DNA from: Neoroseomonas lacus
GTDB taxonomy: Bacteria; Pseudomonadota; Alphaproteobacteria; Acetobacterales; Acetobacteraceae
Length of the DNA: 64,000 bases
Assembly: GCF_014644535.1 (NCBI RefSeq)
Contig: NZ_BMKW01000002.1
Span: 459,034-523,033 of the forward strand
Reading direction: 5' to 3'
The notes beneath the pieces were generated by a model. The model ran no database searches. It was not told the DNA's origin and saw nothing but the letters and a program-made list of their open reading frames with translations. Shown here piece after piece: positions 51,006 through 60,159 of this stretch (positions are counted from its first letter, which is position 1; every line of letters starts with the position of its first letter). A program made the position numbers and the translations under genes.

Positions 51006-51593
51006 ATGGTCGTGGCTACGCAAACACTTCCGCCCGTTGATACGGAACGGCTTCGCTTGCGCTGCGCTGAAGAGCGCGATGCGATGTCGCTCGCCGCGCT
51101 CATGAGCGAGGCTATCAGCCGACGCTTGGCCTCCTGGCCGGTGCCGTACACGCCCGTCATGGCGTTAGACCGCATCTCCGGCGTGCGCATGGCGGCGGCA
51201 GAGCGCCGGTCCCTGCCACTGATCGTCGAACGGCGCGCCGATGGTGCCGTGATGGGTTGGATCAGCATCTCTCGCGCGCCGGGCGCTCCGGAGACCGGCT
51301 TGATCACCTATTGGCTCGGCGAAGGCTTCCATGGTCACGGCTATATGCGCGAGGCCGCGCCGGCGGCGATGCGCGAGGCCTTCGCACTGATGGATATCCA
51401 GCGGCTGCGCGCCGCGGTGCAGGGGGACAATGCGCCGTCTCTCGCGGTGGTCCGGCTGCTCGGCATGGCGCCGATGGGCGAGGGGCGCATCTGGTGCCCC
51501 GCGCGAGGGCGGGACGAGCCCTGCCTGTGGTTCGAATTGCCGCGCGAGCAGGCGCTGCTGGGGCAGACGGCCGGCGCCGAGGTGACGCCATAG
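51006..51593 (+). CDS. GNAT-family N-acetyltransferase (RimJ/RimL type)
   Basis: A 195-residue acetyltransferase. TERLRLRCAEERDAMSLAAL opens the RimJ/RimL-like domain. LITYWLGEGFHGHGYMREAA is the acetyl-CoA pyrophosphate loop (motif A) in the common form of this branch, and RLRAAVQGDNAPSLAVVRLLG is motif B with the conserved Asn. It would acetylate a protein N-terminus or small amine. Only the hypothetical region lies upstream; a tRNA gene follows on the opposite strand. Confidence 0.88.
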   Translation: MVVATQTLPPVDTERLRLRCAEERDAMSLAALMSEAISRRLASWPVPYTPVMALDRISGVRMAAAERRSLPLIVERRADGAVMGWISISRAPGAPETGLITYWLGEGFHGHGYMREAAPAAMREAFALMDIQRLRAAVQGDNAPSLAVVRLLGMAPMGEGRIWCPARGRDEPCLWFELPREQALLGQTAGAEVTP

Positions 51594-51610
51594 CCCGGCA
51601 TCGAAGGATT

Positions 51611-51693
51611 TGCCCGCCGCCGGACTCGAACCGGCATGTCCTTGCGGACTGCGGATTTTAAGTCCGCTGCGTCTACCATTCCGCCAGGCGGGC
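51611..51693 (-). tRNA. tRNA-Leu (anticodon UAA)
   Basis: The minus strand folds as a class II tRNA. The acceptor stem is GCCCGCC/GGCGGGC, the D arm GCGGAATGGTAGACGC, and the anticodon stem GCGGA/TCCGC with loop CTTAAAA, so the anticodon is UAA. The long variable arm is GTCC-GCAA-GGAC and the T arm CCGGTTCGAGTCCGG. The 3' CCA is not encoded. The anticodon lies at 51658-51660. Confidence 0.95.
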
Positions 51694-51758
51694 GCTGTAG
51701 ATCCCCTCGGCAGCACGATCAGCCCCGACCGAATCGCCGAAGAAGGGAAGTATCCCCG

Positions 51759-53495
51759 CTAACCCCGCTCTGTCACGGGGCCATGGCCCGGCACCTCGAT
51801 CCGCTGCGGTGCAAGCAACACCAGACCGCCATCGGCCGCCGGCGCCAAGGCATGCAGCCAGAAATATCGCGCTTCATGGTCCAGCGCGCCCATCACCGGT
51901 GAGGGTCCCGAGATGATGCGCAACGCCCCGCTGCGGCCCATCCAGTCATAATGCCGGTGGCCGTGCAGTACCACGATCCGCCGCGCATGCCGCCGCAGCC
52001 GCCGCAGCACCCAATGTCCGTTGACCAGCGCGGTACCGATGCGCTCCGCGAGCGACGCCCCGGGGCGCGGATATTCCACCAGGTGATGATGCAGCGCGAC
52101 CAGCCAGCGCGCCTGCGGCCACTCGCGCATCGCCGCCTCCGCCGCGCGCAGCTGGCTCATGCCGAGGATGCCGAGCGCGTTGGTGAAGGAAAAATGCGTC
52201 TCGGCATTGGAATCGAGCAGCACCACGCCGAGCCCATCGGGCGTCGGCGGCGGGGCGATCAGCGGGAAGGCCTCGTTCCAGGTCGCGCGCGCGGCGAGGC
52301 CGGCGCGCAGCCCGCCATCATCCATGAAGCGCGCCAACGTCTCGCCGCGGCCATCCTGCGCGAGCCAGGCATCGAAGGTCGGACCGACGCGCTTGCTGTC
52401 ATGGTCGACGACGCGCACCCGCCGCCCCTGCAGCCGCGCCATGGCCGAGAGGAAGCGCAGCCGCCGCAGCGGCCCGCCCGGCGCGATCGGCAGTTCCAGC
52501 CGCGACGGATTGGCACGATCGACGATGTTCACGTCGTGATTGCCGGGGATGATCAGGATGCGGTCGCGCAGCGACGGGTGGCGCGCGAGGGCTTCCTCGA
52601 AGGCGATGAACTCGGCATTGCGAGCGGCATCGGTGATGTCGCCGGTGATCAGCACGACATCGAGGCGCTGCACGGCATCCTCCGCCTCCAGCAATTCCAG
52701 CACCCGGTCGAACCGCTCATTGCCGCGCGGCCCGTCGCGCCCGCATTCAAGTCGAAAGCCGAAGGCATCGCCAACGAGGTGGATGTCCGACAGATGCGCG
52801 ACACGCCAACGCGGCTCGCCAATATCGGGTGGGCCGATGTCCTGTGGCGTGCCGGCGAGCGCCTCGGCAATGCTCCAGGCCGGCGCGCCGACCATCAGAT
52901 AGACCGCGATGACCCAGACGCCGTTGCGGATGGCATCGAGCGCGATGCCCACGAGATCACCGGCACCGAAGGCAGCGACGCGCAGGGTGGGCAGCGGCCC
53001 CGCCCACCAGGCGACGGCGGCGCCCAGCAGCGCGATGATCACGCCGGCGACGAGCCCCGCATCGCGCCGCGTCGTCGCGAGCGGGCGGTCGGGTGCGGCA
53101 GATTCCAACGCGAGGCGCGTCGCTTCCCGCAGTGCCGTGTAGAGCGGCTGCACCAGGCCCGCATTGAGCGCCCAGAAATTGCGCTCGACGACACGGAACA
53201 ACGTCCGGCCCCAGCGCCAGACAGCGATGCCGGCGATCAACGTGAAGCTGACCAGGGCGATGATCACCCCGAAACGCGCGACACCATGCCAAGCCGTCTC
53301 GGTCACCCACAGCACGAGTTTCGGCACGGCGCCGAGAAACAGTGCCGGCACCACCAGCAGCATGACCGCCGCCAAGGCGAGCTTGGGCAGGCTGATCTCG
53401 AGCAGCATGCGCGAGGCATGGCCGAGCAGCGAATGACGCGAGGTGCTGGAGGCGTCGTCCTCGAGGTCGCCGTCCCGCGGGTCGATGAAGCTCAC
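51759..53495 (-). CDS. Membrane-anchored metallophosphoesterase
   Basis: A 578-residue protein. The N-terminal third has about four hydrophobic segments (for example LALAAVMLLVVPALFLGAV). The rest is a calcineurin-like phosphoesterase with all five motifs: LSDIHLVGD, ITGDITD, PGNHDVN, ALHHHLVE and HGHRHYDW, giving a full dinuclear metal site. Icc-like soluble members cleave cyclic nucleotides; membrane forms act on lipids such as UDP-diacylglucosamine, but the substrate here is unknown. The GTG start overlaps the upstream dehydrogenase stop. Confidence 0.88.
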   Translation of the reverse strand: MSFIDPRDGDLEDDASSTSRHSLLGHASRMLLEISLPKLALAAVMLLVVPALFLGAVPKLVLWVTETAWHGVARFGVIIALVSFTLIAGIAVWRWGRTLFRVVERNFWALNAGLVQPLYTALREATRLALESAAPDRPLATTRRDAGLVAGVIIALLGAAVAWWAGPLPTLRVAAFGAGDLVGIALDAIRNGVWVIAVYLMVGAPAWSIAEALAGTPQDIGPPDIGEPRWRVAHLSDIHLVGDAFGFRLECGRDGPRGNERFDRVLELLEAEDAVQRLDVVLITGDITDAARNAEFIAFEEALARHPSLRDRILIIPGNHDVNIVDRANPSRLELPIAPGGPLRRLRFLSAMARLQGRRVRVVDHDSKRVGPTFDAWLAQDGRGETLARFMDDGGLRAGLAARATWNEAFPLIAPPPTPDGLGVVLLDSNAETHFSFTNALGILGMSQLRAAEAAMREWPQARWLVALHHHLVEYPRPGASLAERIGTALVNGHWVLRRLRRHARRIVVLHGHRHYDWMGRSGALRIISGPSPVMGALDHEARYFWLHALAPAADGGLVLLAPQRIEVPGHGPVTERG

Positions 53496-54412
53496 GCGCC
53501 CTCGCGCAGGATCCGTCGGCAGTGTTCCAGCGAGGCCTCCAGCAGATTGTCCGTCGCTTCCGGCGTGCGGAAGGCGGAATGCGAGGTCAGCGTGACATTG
53601 GGCAGCGCGGCGATCGGATGCCCCGCCGGCAGCGGCTCCTCGACGAACACATCGAGCCCGGCGGCGCCCATGCGCCCGCTGCGCAGCGCCTCGATCAGCG
53701 CGGGCTCATCGACGATCGCCCCGCGCGCGGTGTTCACGAACAGCGCGCCGGGGCGCATCTTCGCGAGACGTTCCGCGGAGAGGAATCCGCGCGTCTCGTC
53801 ATTCAGCAGCAGATGCAGCGAGACGACATGGCTTTGCTCGAGCAGCGTGTCGAGATCGGTGAAGGTCACGCCCGGATGCGTCTTTGCCGTCCGGTTCCAG
53901 GCCAGCACTTTCATGCCGGCTCCGTTGCACAGCCGCGCCATCTCCGCACCGATGCCACCGAAACCGACGATGCCGACAGTCTTGCCGGTCAGTTGCATGC
54001 CCTCGTCGCGCGGCCAGCCGCCGCCGGTCATCGCATGATGGGTGGGACCGATGCCCCGTGCCGCCGCCCACATCAGGGCGAAGGCCATCTCAGCCACAGC
54101 CGTGTCGCCATAGCCCTTGATGATGTGGACCTTCACGCCGCATTCGGCCTCCAGCGCCTCGGGGTCCATGTAGGACCGCGCACCGGTGCCAAGGAAGACG
54201 ATGTGCTTGAGGTCCGGACACCGCTTCACGACATCGACGGGGAAATGCGTGTGGTCGTCGATGGCGATCTCGACACCCTTCAGCAAGGCGGGCAGCGCCT
54301 CGGGCGCGATGTCGGGGTCTTCATGGATGGCGACAGGCAGGTCATCAGCGCGGTGCAGGCGCCGCATGATGGCGGCGAGTGAGGCATTGGCATCGACGAA
54401 AGCGGCACGCAT
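53492..54412 (-). CDS. D-isomer-specific 2-hydroxyacid dehydrogenase
   Basis: A 306-residue NAD-dependent dehydrogenase. VGIVGFGGIGAEMARL is the Rossmann motif, NTARGAIVDEPAL carries the catalytic Arg, VEEPLP the Glu, and TSHSAF the His, so the triad is intact. The ATG at 54412 follows AGGAG. It lies 13 bp after the enolase-superfamily gene, and the two may be steps of one acid-sugar pathway: the enolase-fold enzyme yields a 2-keto acid that this enzyme could reduce, or the reverse. Confidence 0.9.
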   Translation of the reverse strand: MRAAFVDANASLAAIMRRLHRADDLPVAIHEDPDIAPEALPALLKGVEIAIDDHTHFPVDVVKRCPDLKHIVFLGTGARSYMDPEALEAECGVKVHIIKGYGDTAVAEMAFALMWAAARGIGPTHHAMTGGGWPRDEGMQLTGKTVGIVGFGGIGAEMARLCNGAGMKVLAWNRTAKTHPGVTFTDLDTLLEQSHVVSLHLLLNDETRGFLSAERLAKMRPGALFVNTARGAIVDEPALIEALRSGRMGAAGLDVFVEEPLPAGHPIAALPNVTLTSHSAFRTPEATDNLLEASLEHCRRILREGA

Positions 54413-54425
54413 CGGGCTCTCCTGT

Positions 54426-55514
54426 TCACACATCCGCGGCGTGCTGCGTCAGCGCCGCCTCATTCCACACAATGCCCATGCCGGGCCGGTCTGCCACCAG
54501 CGCCATGCCGTCGCGCACCGCCAGCGGTACATCGAGCAGCGGCGCCGCCACGTCCAGATGTTCCAGCAGATGCGCCGTCGGCGTCACATTCAGCAGATGC
54601 GCGCTGGCCTCGATGAAGATGTGGGAGGACATCGGCACGCGATGCGCGGCCGCGATCGCCGCCGCGCGCATCCAACCCGTCACGCCGCCGATCTTCATCG
54701 CATCCGGCATGCACAGATCGACCGCGCCGGCGGCGAGCGCGCGCTGCATGCTCGCCGGTCCCCACCAATTCTCGCCGCCCTGCACCGGCACGGTCAGCCG
54801 CCGCGCCAGTTCCGCCAGCCCGGCGTCGTCCTGCACGGGCAGCGGTTCCTCGAGCCAGCGAATATCCAGCGCCTCCAGCGCGCGGCCGCGTCGTTCAGCC
54901 TCAGGCAGCGACAGCGCCTGGTTGTAGTCCACCAATATGCCGACTTCATCGCCGACGGCCTCGCGCACCGCGCGCACCGTGTCGAGGTCATCCTCCAGCC
55001 GCGCATGGCCGATCTTGAACTTCAGCCAGCGCGCACCGAGCGTCGCCACCGCTTTGCCGGCCTCCTCGGCCAGCATCGCCGGGCCCCAGCCACGCAGGGA
55101 CGCATAGATCGGCACCGGCCGCGCTTCGCCACCCAACAACGTACAGAGCGGCAGCCCGGCACGCACCGCCAGCGCATCCCACATCGCCATGTCGAGCGCC
55201 GAGAGGGCGATCTGCACAAGCCCCTCGGTGCCAAGGATGCGCCCAGCATCATGCAACTCGCGCCAAATCGTCGCCGGCGCCAGCGTCCGTCCGACCAGGC
55301 CGGCACCGAGGCTGCGCGCCAGCGCGGCGGTCGGCCCCAGCGCCGCCGGCGTATAGGGAAACACATAGGCCGTGCCGGCGGCACCGCAGGCCGTCCGCAC
55401 ATCGACGATCACCAGAGGCGCGCGCGGGATGACGTTGAGGCTGTTGCGCAGCGGCGGGTCGAGCGGTGCGTCCACCGCGCGCACGCGGATTTCGGCAATG
55501 ACCGGCAGCGTCAT
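54426..55514 (-). CDS. Mandelate racemase/muconate lactonizing enzyme family protein
   Basis: A 362-residue enolase-superfamily enzyme. LKFKIGHARLEDD has the KxK catalytic motif. Metal ligands are ILVDYNQAL (Asp), WLEEPLP (Glu) and VQGGENWW (Glu); PDAMKIGGVTGWM and MSSHIFIEAS give the Asp-His dyad region of the mandelate racemase subgroup. Such enzymes racemise or dehydrate acid sugars and alpha-hydroxy acids via an enolate. GGAGGA precedes the ATG at 55514. It is the first gene of a three-gene minus-strand operon reaching 51759. Confidence 0.9.
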   Translation of the reverse strand: MTLPVIAEIRVRAVDAPLDPPLRNSLNVIPRAPLVIVDVRTACGAAGTAYVFPYTPAALGPTAALARSLGAGLVGRTLAPATIWRELHDAGRILGTEGLVQIALSALDMAMWDALAVRAGLPLCTLLGGEARPVPIYASLRGWGPAMLAEEAGKAVATLGARWLKFKIGHARLEDDLDTVRAVREAVGDEVGILVDYNQALSLPEAERRGRALEALDIRWLEEPLPVQDDAGLAELARRLTVPVQGGENWWGPASMQRALAAGAVDLCMPDAMKIGGVTGWMRAAAIAAAHRVPMSSHIFIEASAHLLNVTPTAHLLEHLDVAAPLLDVPLAVRDGMALVADRPGMGIVWNEAALTQHAADV

Positions 55515-55549
55515 GATGATGTTCCTCCGGCCGCGATCCTGCCCGCCCC

Positions 55550-56422
55550 TCAGCCCGGCGTCGAGGCGCGCAGCTCCGACAGGGCGACATTCAGCTCCGC
55601 CCCCAACAGCACGACATAGACCGACACCCAGAACCACATCAGCAGCACCACCACGGCGCCGAGCGGCCCGTACATCAGGTCATAGGTCGCGAAGTTCGAC
55701 ACATACAGCGTGAACCCGAAGGAGGCCGCCGCCCAGATCAGCGTCGCCACCACCGCGCCAGGCAAGGTCCACAGCAGTCCAGGATGCTGGCCCGAGGGGC
55801 CCAGCCGATACACCACGATCAGCCCGACAAAAACGAACAGCAGCAGCGTGGCCATCGACGTGCCGCGCAACGCCCAGGCCTGCGGTGCCGGCAGGCCGAG
55901 CAGCGCCGCCACCCCCGGCAGCGCCACCAGCGACGCGATGGCGAGCGTCGCCGCCAGCGTCACCGCCAGGGTGATGCCGATGGCCAGCGAATGGTAATGC
56001 AGGAAGCGGCGCGTCTCGGCGACGTTGTGCGCCATGTTGAGCGCACCGAGCATCGCCCGCGTGCCGGCCGAGGCCGACCAGATCGCCACGCCGCCCGAGA
56101 CGATCGCCCCCCAGTTCATCGCCGGTCGCGGCTGCGCGACCAGCGCATGCAGCCGGTCGGCGATCAGCAGATAGGTCTCGGCCGGCACCAACTCCCGCAA
56201 CACTTCGAGCTGCGGTTCCACGGTCGCGCTGTCGAACGCCAGGCCGTAGATCAGCACCAGCAGGAAGATGCCGGGGAACAGCGCCAGCATGGCGTAGAAG
56301 GCGCAGCCCGCGGCGGTGAGGGAAATGCGGTCGGACGCGGCAGCGTGCATCACCCGCCGGCCGATGGCGATCGCGCCCCGGCGACGAGACCTTCGCGGAC
56401 GAACCGGCGGCATCACATCCAT
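55550..56422 (-). CDS. YihY/BrkB-family membrane protein
   Basis: A 290-residue inner-membrane protein with six helices. ISLTAAGCAFYAMLALFPGIFLL, the conserved WSASAGTRAMLGALNMAHNV and PGAVVATLIWAAASFGFTLYVSNF, ending GPLGAVVVLLMWFWVSVYVVLLGAELN, are the family blocks. The role of the family is not settled; it was once wrongly named RNase BN. ATG at 56422 is used, with 56413 as an alternative, after an Arg-rich lead (RPRRSRRRG). Confidence 0.88.
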   Translation of the reverse strand: MDVMPPVRPRRSRRRGAIAIGRRVMHAAASDRISLTAAGCAFYAMLALFPGIFLLVLIYGLAFDSATVEPQLEVLRELVPAETYLLIADRLHALVAQPRPAMNWGAIVSGGVAIWSASAGTRAMLGALNMAHNVAETRRFLHYHSLAIGITLAVTLAATLAIASLVALPGVAALLGLPAPQAWALRGTSMATLLLFVFVGLIVVYRLGPSGQHPGLLWTLPGAVVATLIWAAASFGFTLYVSNFATYDLMYGPLGAVVVLLMWFWVSVYVVLLGAELNVALSELRASTPG

Positions 56423-56588
56423 GCCGTCACAGCTAGAGCAGATCACCGTTGGATGGAAACTTCCGAACGCGTGAAGATGCTCGTCAGGGAACGCCCGGAG
56501 CAGGCGGCGTGAACCCACGTGAGCGTCGCACGCTCTCGGCCTGAATCAGGCAGGAAGGAATCGTCGCGGCGCCATCTCGCCTTGACGT

Positions 56589-56897
56589 CTACGGCTCCCG
56601 CGTGGTCCCGGCCGCTTTCGGCGGTTCCTGCCCGTCAGAAGCGGCGCGCAGCTCCAGCGACGTGATCCGTCCATCCTGGTCGGTGTCCAGTCGCTGGAGC
56701 AGAGCGGCGAGCGTGTTGCCCGTGGATGTACCTGGCCCCGCCATATTGGCGGGACGTTGCTGCAATGTTTGCAGCCTGGCGGCGAATTCCTGTGCGCCGC
56801 CTTCAGCCTGAAGCCGAGCCGCATCCTGCTGGCTCTGCATGCGGAAGGCCCGGATCGCCTGTGGCGCTGTCAGCGAACGTTCCGGGATGATCTGCAT
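56589..56897 (-). CDS. Small EF-hand protein
   Basis: A 102-residue protein with a Gln-rich helical first half (MQSQQDAARLQAEGGAQEFA) and one EF-hand loop, DTDQDGRITSLE, with Asp at positions 1, 3 and 5, Gly at 6, Ile at 8 and Glu at 12, so a complete Ca2+ site. There is no signal peptide, which differs from most alphaproteobacterial EF-hand proteins. AAGGAG lies 8 bp before the ATG at 56897. The C-terminus is Pro/Lys-rich. Function unknown; Ca2+ buffering or sensing is inference. Confidence 0.75.
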   Translation of the reverse strand: MQIIPERSLTAPQAIRAFRMQSQQDAARLQAEGGAQEFAARLQTLQQRPANMAGPGTSTGNTLAALLQRLDTDQDGRITSLELRAASDGQEPPKAAGTTREP

Positions 56898-56993
56898 GGC
56901 TGCATACTCCTTGTTGGTCTGTCGCCCGTCCTTCTGTCGGGCCACGCCGTCCTGGCGCGGACAGGGCATTGCAGCCGCCGTGCCAGAGCGTAC

Positions 56994-57902
56994 TCAGGCG
57001 AGCAGCGCGAAGGTCAGTTCATGCTTGTTGTGGAAACCGTGGAACAGGCAAGCTCCTGGAATCGCGGCGAATTCCGCGGCGGTGGCGTGATCGGTCTCGC
57101 CCTGGAACTTCAGCGTGCAGACGAAATTGCGCGCCGCGCCGGCCTCCATCCACCGCCGCACGAGGCCGAGCAGGCGGTCCGGATAACAAATGATGTCCGA
57201 GAACAGCCAGTCGACCGGCACTTCCTGCCGGGGGTCGAGGCCAAAGGCGCTTTCCTGCCGGCAGGAAACGCCGGGCATGGCGGCGATGGCAGCATCGAGT
57301 GGCGCCTTGTCCACCGCGGTCACCCGCGCGCCAAGCCGCGCCAACACCCAGGTCCAGCCACCCGGCGAGGCGCCGAGATCGAGGCAGGTCTCGCCCGGGC
57401 CGGGATGCCGGCCGATGCGGGTCAGCGCTTCCCACAGCTTCAGATAGGCGCGCGAGGGCGGGCCTTCGCGGTCTTCGGCGAAATGCACCTCGCCATTGAC
57501 GAAGGGGCTGGTCTTGGTCGGGCTGGCCAGCATCCGGTCGGTGGCGAGCAACGTCCAGGCACCGAGATGCCCGGTCGGCGCCGGTTCGGGAAACACCAGC
57601 GGACGCGCCTTGACCGGCGGCAGGCGCTCGGCCAGCAGCATCGAGCGGCGATGATGCAGCAGCGGGTAATGGGCCCAGTTGCGCTGGATCGTCCGCAGCG
57701 CATCGGCGCCGGCCTTCACGGACGGAACGGCGATCTCGCGCGCATCGGTCCAGGCCTCCAAGGCCCAGGGAGCGGTGACCGGCAGGTCTGGCGAGAGCGC
57801 CAGTCGTCCATGCCAGGTGTCGATGCGGGCGCCGGCGCGGTGGAGATCCTCGGCGAGGTCAGCCTCGAACCCCTCGGCGGCGAGATAGGCGCTGCGGATC
57901 AC
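56994..57902 (-). CDS. RlmM-like SAM-dependent 2'-O-methyltransferase
   Basis: A 302-residue RNA methyltransferase. The first half is a THUMP-like region, and the second an FtsJ/RrmJ fold with motif I ETCLDLGASPGGWTWVLA and VDWLFSDIICYPDRLL. CTLKFQGETDH holds the catalytic Lys of the K-D-K-E tetrad. The pattern GASPGGWTW with CYP is characteristic of RlmM, which methylates C2498 of 23S rRNA, and of alphaproteobacterial relatives. GTG at 57902 overlaps the DUF423 stop (GTGA). Confidence 0.85.
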   Translation of the reverse strand: MIRSAYLAAEGFEADLAEDLHRAGARIDTWHGRLALSPDLPVTAPWALEAWTDAREIAVPSVKAGADALRTIQRNWAHYPLLHHRRSMLLAERLPPVKARPLVFPEPAPTGHLGAWTLLATDRMLASPTKTSPFVNGEVHFAEDREGPPSRAYLKLWEALTRIGRHPGPGETCLDLGASPGGWTWVLARLGARVTAVDKAPLDAAIAAMPGVSCRQESAFGLDPRQEVPVDWLFSDIICYPDRLLGLVRRWMEAGAARNFVCTLKFQGETDHATAAEFAAIPGACLFHGFHNKHELTFALLA

Positions 57903-58261
57903 CGCTTCAGCGCCGCGACGGCGAGCAACGCCCAGCCGGCCATCAGCGTCATCCCCCCGGTCGGGGCCACCGGCCCCAGCGAGGGATGCCCCAGCACCCC
58001 CCACCACACCGCCCCGCAAAACAGCGCGGTGCCGATGGCAAAGGCCGCGCCGGCGAGATGCGCGAGGCGGCTGCCGCGCTCGGCCATCAGGCCGGCGGCG
58101 AGCAGCGCGAAGGCATGCCAGCCCTGGATCATCAGTGCATTGTCCACCGCGCGGCGCGGTGTGGTGGCGAAGCCTGCCGGCGCGCCATGCGCCGCCCAGG
58201 CGGACAGGGCGACGGCGGCAAGGCCCACGAGGGCACCAAGGAACAGCCAGAGACGATGCAT
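57899..58261 (-). CDS. DUF423 membrane protein
   Basis: A 120-residue, four-helix inner-membrane protein. ALSAWAAHGAPA near the N-terminus, the middle MIQGWHAFALLAAGL and the end APTGGMTLMAGWALLAVAAL match DUF423 (YgdD). In proteobacteria it commonly neighbours rlmM, as it does here by translational coupling. Function unknown. Confidence 0.9.
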   Translation of the reverse strand: MHRLWLFLGALVGLAAVALSAWAAHGAPAGFATTPRRAVDNALMIQGWHAFALLAAGLMAERGSRLAHLAGAAFAIGTALFCGAVWWGVLGHPSLGPVAPTGGMTLMAGWALLAVAALKR

Positions 58262-58366
58262 GGGTGAGCCTTTAGATCAGATCGCCGGGGCCTGAAATCA
58301 GCCATCGGCGTGACCATGCGCGGCCTGGCGGGCTCAGGCATTGCCGATCAGACGCAACCGCGCCTG

Positions 58367-58648
58367 TCACGGCCGGCTGAACAGCCGCCACACCCGCTCG
58401 CGGGCGCCGGCGAGACGGCGGCCGAGAGACGCCTCCATTTCCTCGATGCGGGTGACCTGCTGCGGCCAGCGCCCGGCCACCCAGCCCCAGCGCCGTGCCG
58501 CCCAGATATGCTGGTCGCGCAGCACGAACACGCCCATCGCGAGGAACAGGAAGCCCTGCAGGAAGGGTAGCACCAAGCCGAGCGCGCCAATCGTGAGCAA
58601 CGACCAGCCGAACGTCTTGCGGGAGAGTGAGGGGCGCAGGATGACCAT
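58367..58648 (-). CDS. Small two-helix membrane protein (PGPGW-like)
   Basis: A 93-residue protein with TFGWSLLTIGALGLVLPFLQGFLFLAMGVFVL, an arrangement of two helices around a Pro-x-x-x-Gly turn seen in small putative transmembrane proteins (PGPGW family). The Leu-Gln-Gly replaces the usual Pro-Gly. The C-terminal 45 residues are basic and likely cytoplasmic. ATG at 58648. Function unknown. Confidence 0.65.
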   Translation of the reverse strand: MVILRPSLSRKTFGWSLLTIGALGLVLPFLQGFLFLAMGVFVLRDQHIWAARRWGWVAGRWPQQVTRIEEMEASLGRRLAGARERVWRLFSRP

Positions 58649-58771
58649 GCGGACGCAGATGGGCCGCGGCACAGGCTGGCGCAATGTGCGGCCGCAATGG
58701 TGCGTCGGAGAGGGGGCTTCCTCGACCCCTCCCCGACCCTCAGCCCAGGCGTCGTGGCCTGACGCCGGCCC

Positions 58772-59023
58772 TTATTGGCCCCACCACGGCTGCACTGGCG
58801 CGCCGTGGTCGCGCCCCTGTCGAATTGCGCGCTCGGTATCGCCGCGATGGATGCCGATGTCGCGCAACATGCGGTCATCCATCTGGCCGACCAGTTTACG
58901 TGCCTGGCGACGCTCGATCGCGACCACAGCCGTGAACCAAAGGCGCGTCATGAGCCCCGGCGCCGCGGCCGAAACCCGGTGCCCTGCGGTCCGGAGGGGG
59001 TTGGCGATGCGGTCGACGGACAT
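58772..59023 (-). CDS. DUF1127 domain protein
   Basis: An 83-residue protein ending in the DUF1127 pattern: RKLVGQMDDRMLRDIGIHRGD, with the Asp-x-x-Leu-x-Asp-Ile-Gly core and a following ERAIRQGR. Such small Arg-rich proteins include RNA-linked regulators of phosphate and carbon use in rhizobia. The N-terminal half is longer than in the minimal 45-residue form. AGGAG precedes the ATG at 59023. Divergent from a LysR gene. Confidence 0.85.
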   Translation of the reverse strand: MSVDRIANPLRTAGHRVSAAAPGLMTRLWFTAVVAIERRQARKLVGQMDDRMLRDIGIHRGDTERAIRQGRDHGAPVQPWWGQ

Positions 59024-59139
59024 GATCTGCTCCTGCGGCGCGGGGTTGCGGAAGGCGCCGTGCCGACAAGCCTTGCGCACATGGCATGGCTCACGAAAGA
59101 GCCTCGCATTCACGCCAGAGGTGAGGAATACTCACGGCC

Positions 59140-60045
59140 ATGCGCCCGACCCGCCTGCCGAGCATGGAGCAGCTTCGCGCGCTCGATGCCGCGTTGCGCG
59201 CCGGCAGCTTCGGGCGGGGCGGCGCCGCGCTCGGCCTGACGCACGGCGCGGTCAGCCGGCACGTCGCGGCGTTGGAGACGATGCTTGGCGCGCCGCTGTT
59301 CCTGCGCAGCCCGCGCGGTGCCGAGCCGACCGCCCTCGCCACGCGGTACCATGCCGAGGTCGCCCCCTTGCTCGCCGGCATTGAGGAAGCGACACGCCGC
59401 GCCGCCTCGCGCGGTCGCCGGCGCGGCCAGGAGGGCGCCGGGGAGGTGCGGGTCGGCGTCGTGCCGACCTTCGCCGCGCGCTGGCTGCTGCCGCGACTGG
59501 CCGGCTTCACTCGGTCGCATCCCTCGATCCGCGTCGAGGTGGTGGCCACCACGGCGTTGCAGGACGCGCAGCGTGACGGGCTCGACTTCCTGGTGCGGCA
59601 CGGCCTGCCCCCCTGGCCGGGGCTCGAGGCCGAGTTGTTGATGGCCGAGACCCTGCGCCCGGTGTGCTCGCCGCAGTTCCGTCTGCGCGGCACGCCCTCG
59701 CTCAAGGCGATCGCCGAGCGCCTGCCGTTGATCTTCGACGTCAATCGCGACCATTGGGCGGGCTGGCTCGCCGCCGCCGGCTGGCGCGGGGAGGCGCCGA
59801 CCAACGGCCTGGTATTCAGTGATTTCGGCCTGACGCTCGAGGCTGCGGCGGCGGGGCTGGGCCTCGCCCTGACGCGCGGGGATCTGGCGGAACGCGAGAT
59901 CGCCTCGGGTCGGCTGGTCTATGCACATCCCTTCGCCGCACCAGGGCCGCGCGCCTTCCATCTGGCGCGGCCGGTCGGTCCGCTGCGTCGCCCGGCGAAA
60001 TTGTTCTGGGACTGGATGCGCGCCGAAGCTGCCGGGGTCGCTTGA
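59140..60045 (+). CDS. LysR-family transcriptional regulator (GcvA-like)
   Basis: A 301-residue regulator. LPSMEQLRALDAALRAGSFG and LTHGAVSRHVAALETMLGAP form the winged helix-turn-helix, and GEVRVGVVPTFAARWLLPRL opens the effector domain. EAAAAGLGLALTRGDLAEREI is the usual GcvA-type late motif. Its targets are unknown; the divergently transcribed DUF1127 gene is the nearest candidate. The start ATG lies 116 bp from that gene. Confidence 0.88.
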   Translation: MRPTRLPSMEQLRALDAALRAGSFGRGGAALGLTHGAVSRHVAALETMLGAPLFLRSPRGAEPTALATRYHAEVAPLLAGIEEATRRAASRGRRRGQEGAGEVRVGVVPTFAARWLLPRLAGFTRSHPSIRVEVVATTALQDAQRDGLDFLVRHGLPPWPGLEAELLMAETLRPVCSPQFRLRGTPSLKAIAERLPLIFDVNRDHWAGWLAAAGWRGEAPTNGLVFSDFGLTLEAAAAGLGLALTRGDLAEREIASGRLVYAHPFAAPGPRAFHLARPVGPLRRPAKLFWDWMRAEAAGVA

Positions 60046-60159
60046 GTCGCGGCGCCGCCCTGGTCGATCAGAGCGCGGCTCCAACATGCTCGATTGAAGC
60101 GCGGCTCCGCCGCGACAGCTTGACGGGCGGGCGCACCACGGCGCACAGGAGCCCCGCGT

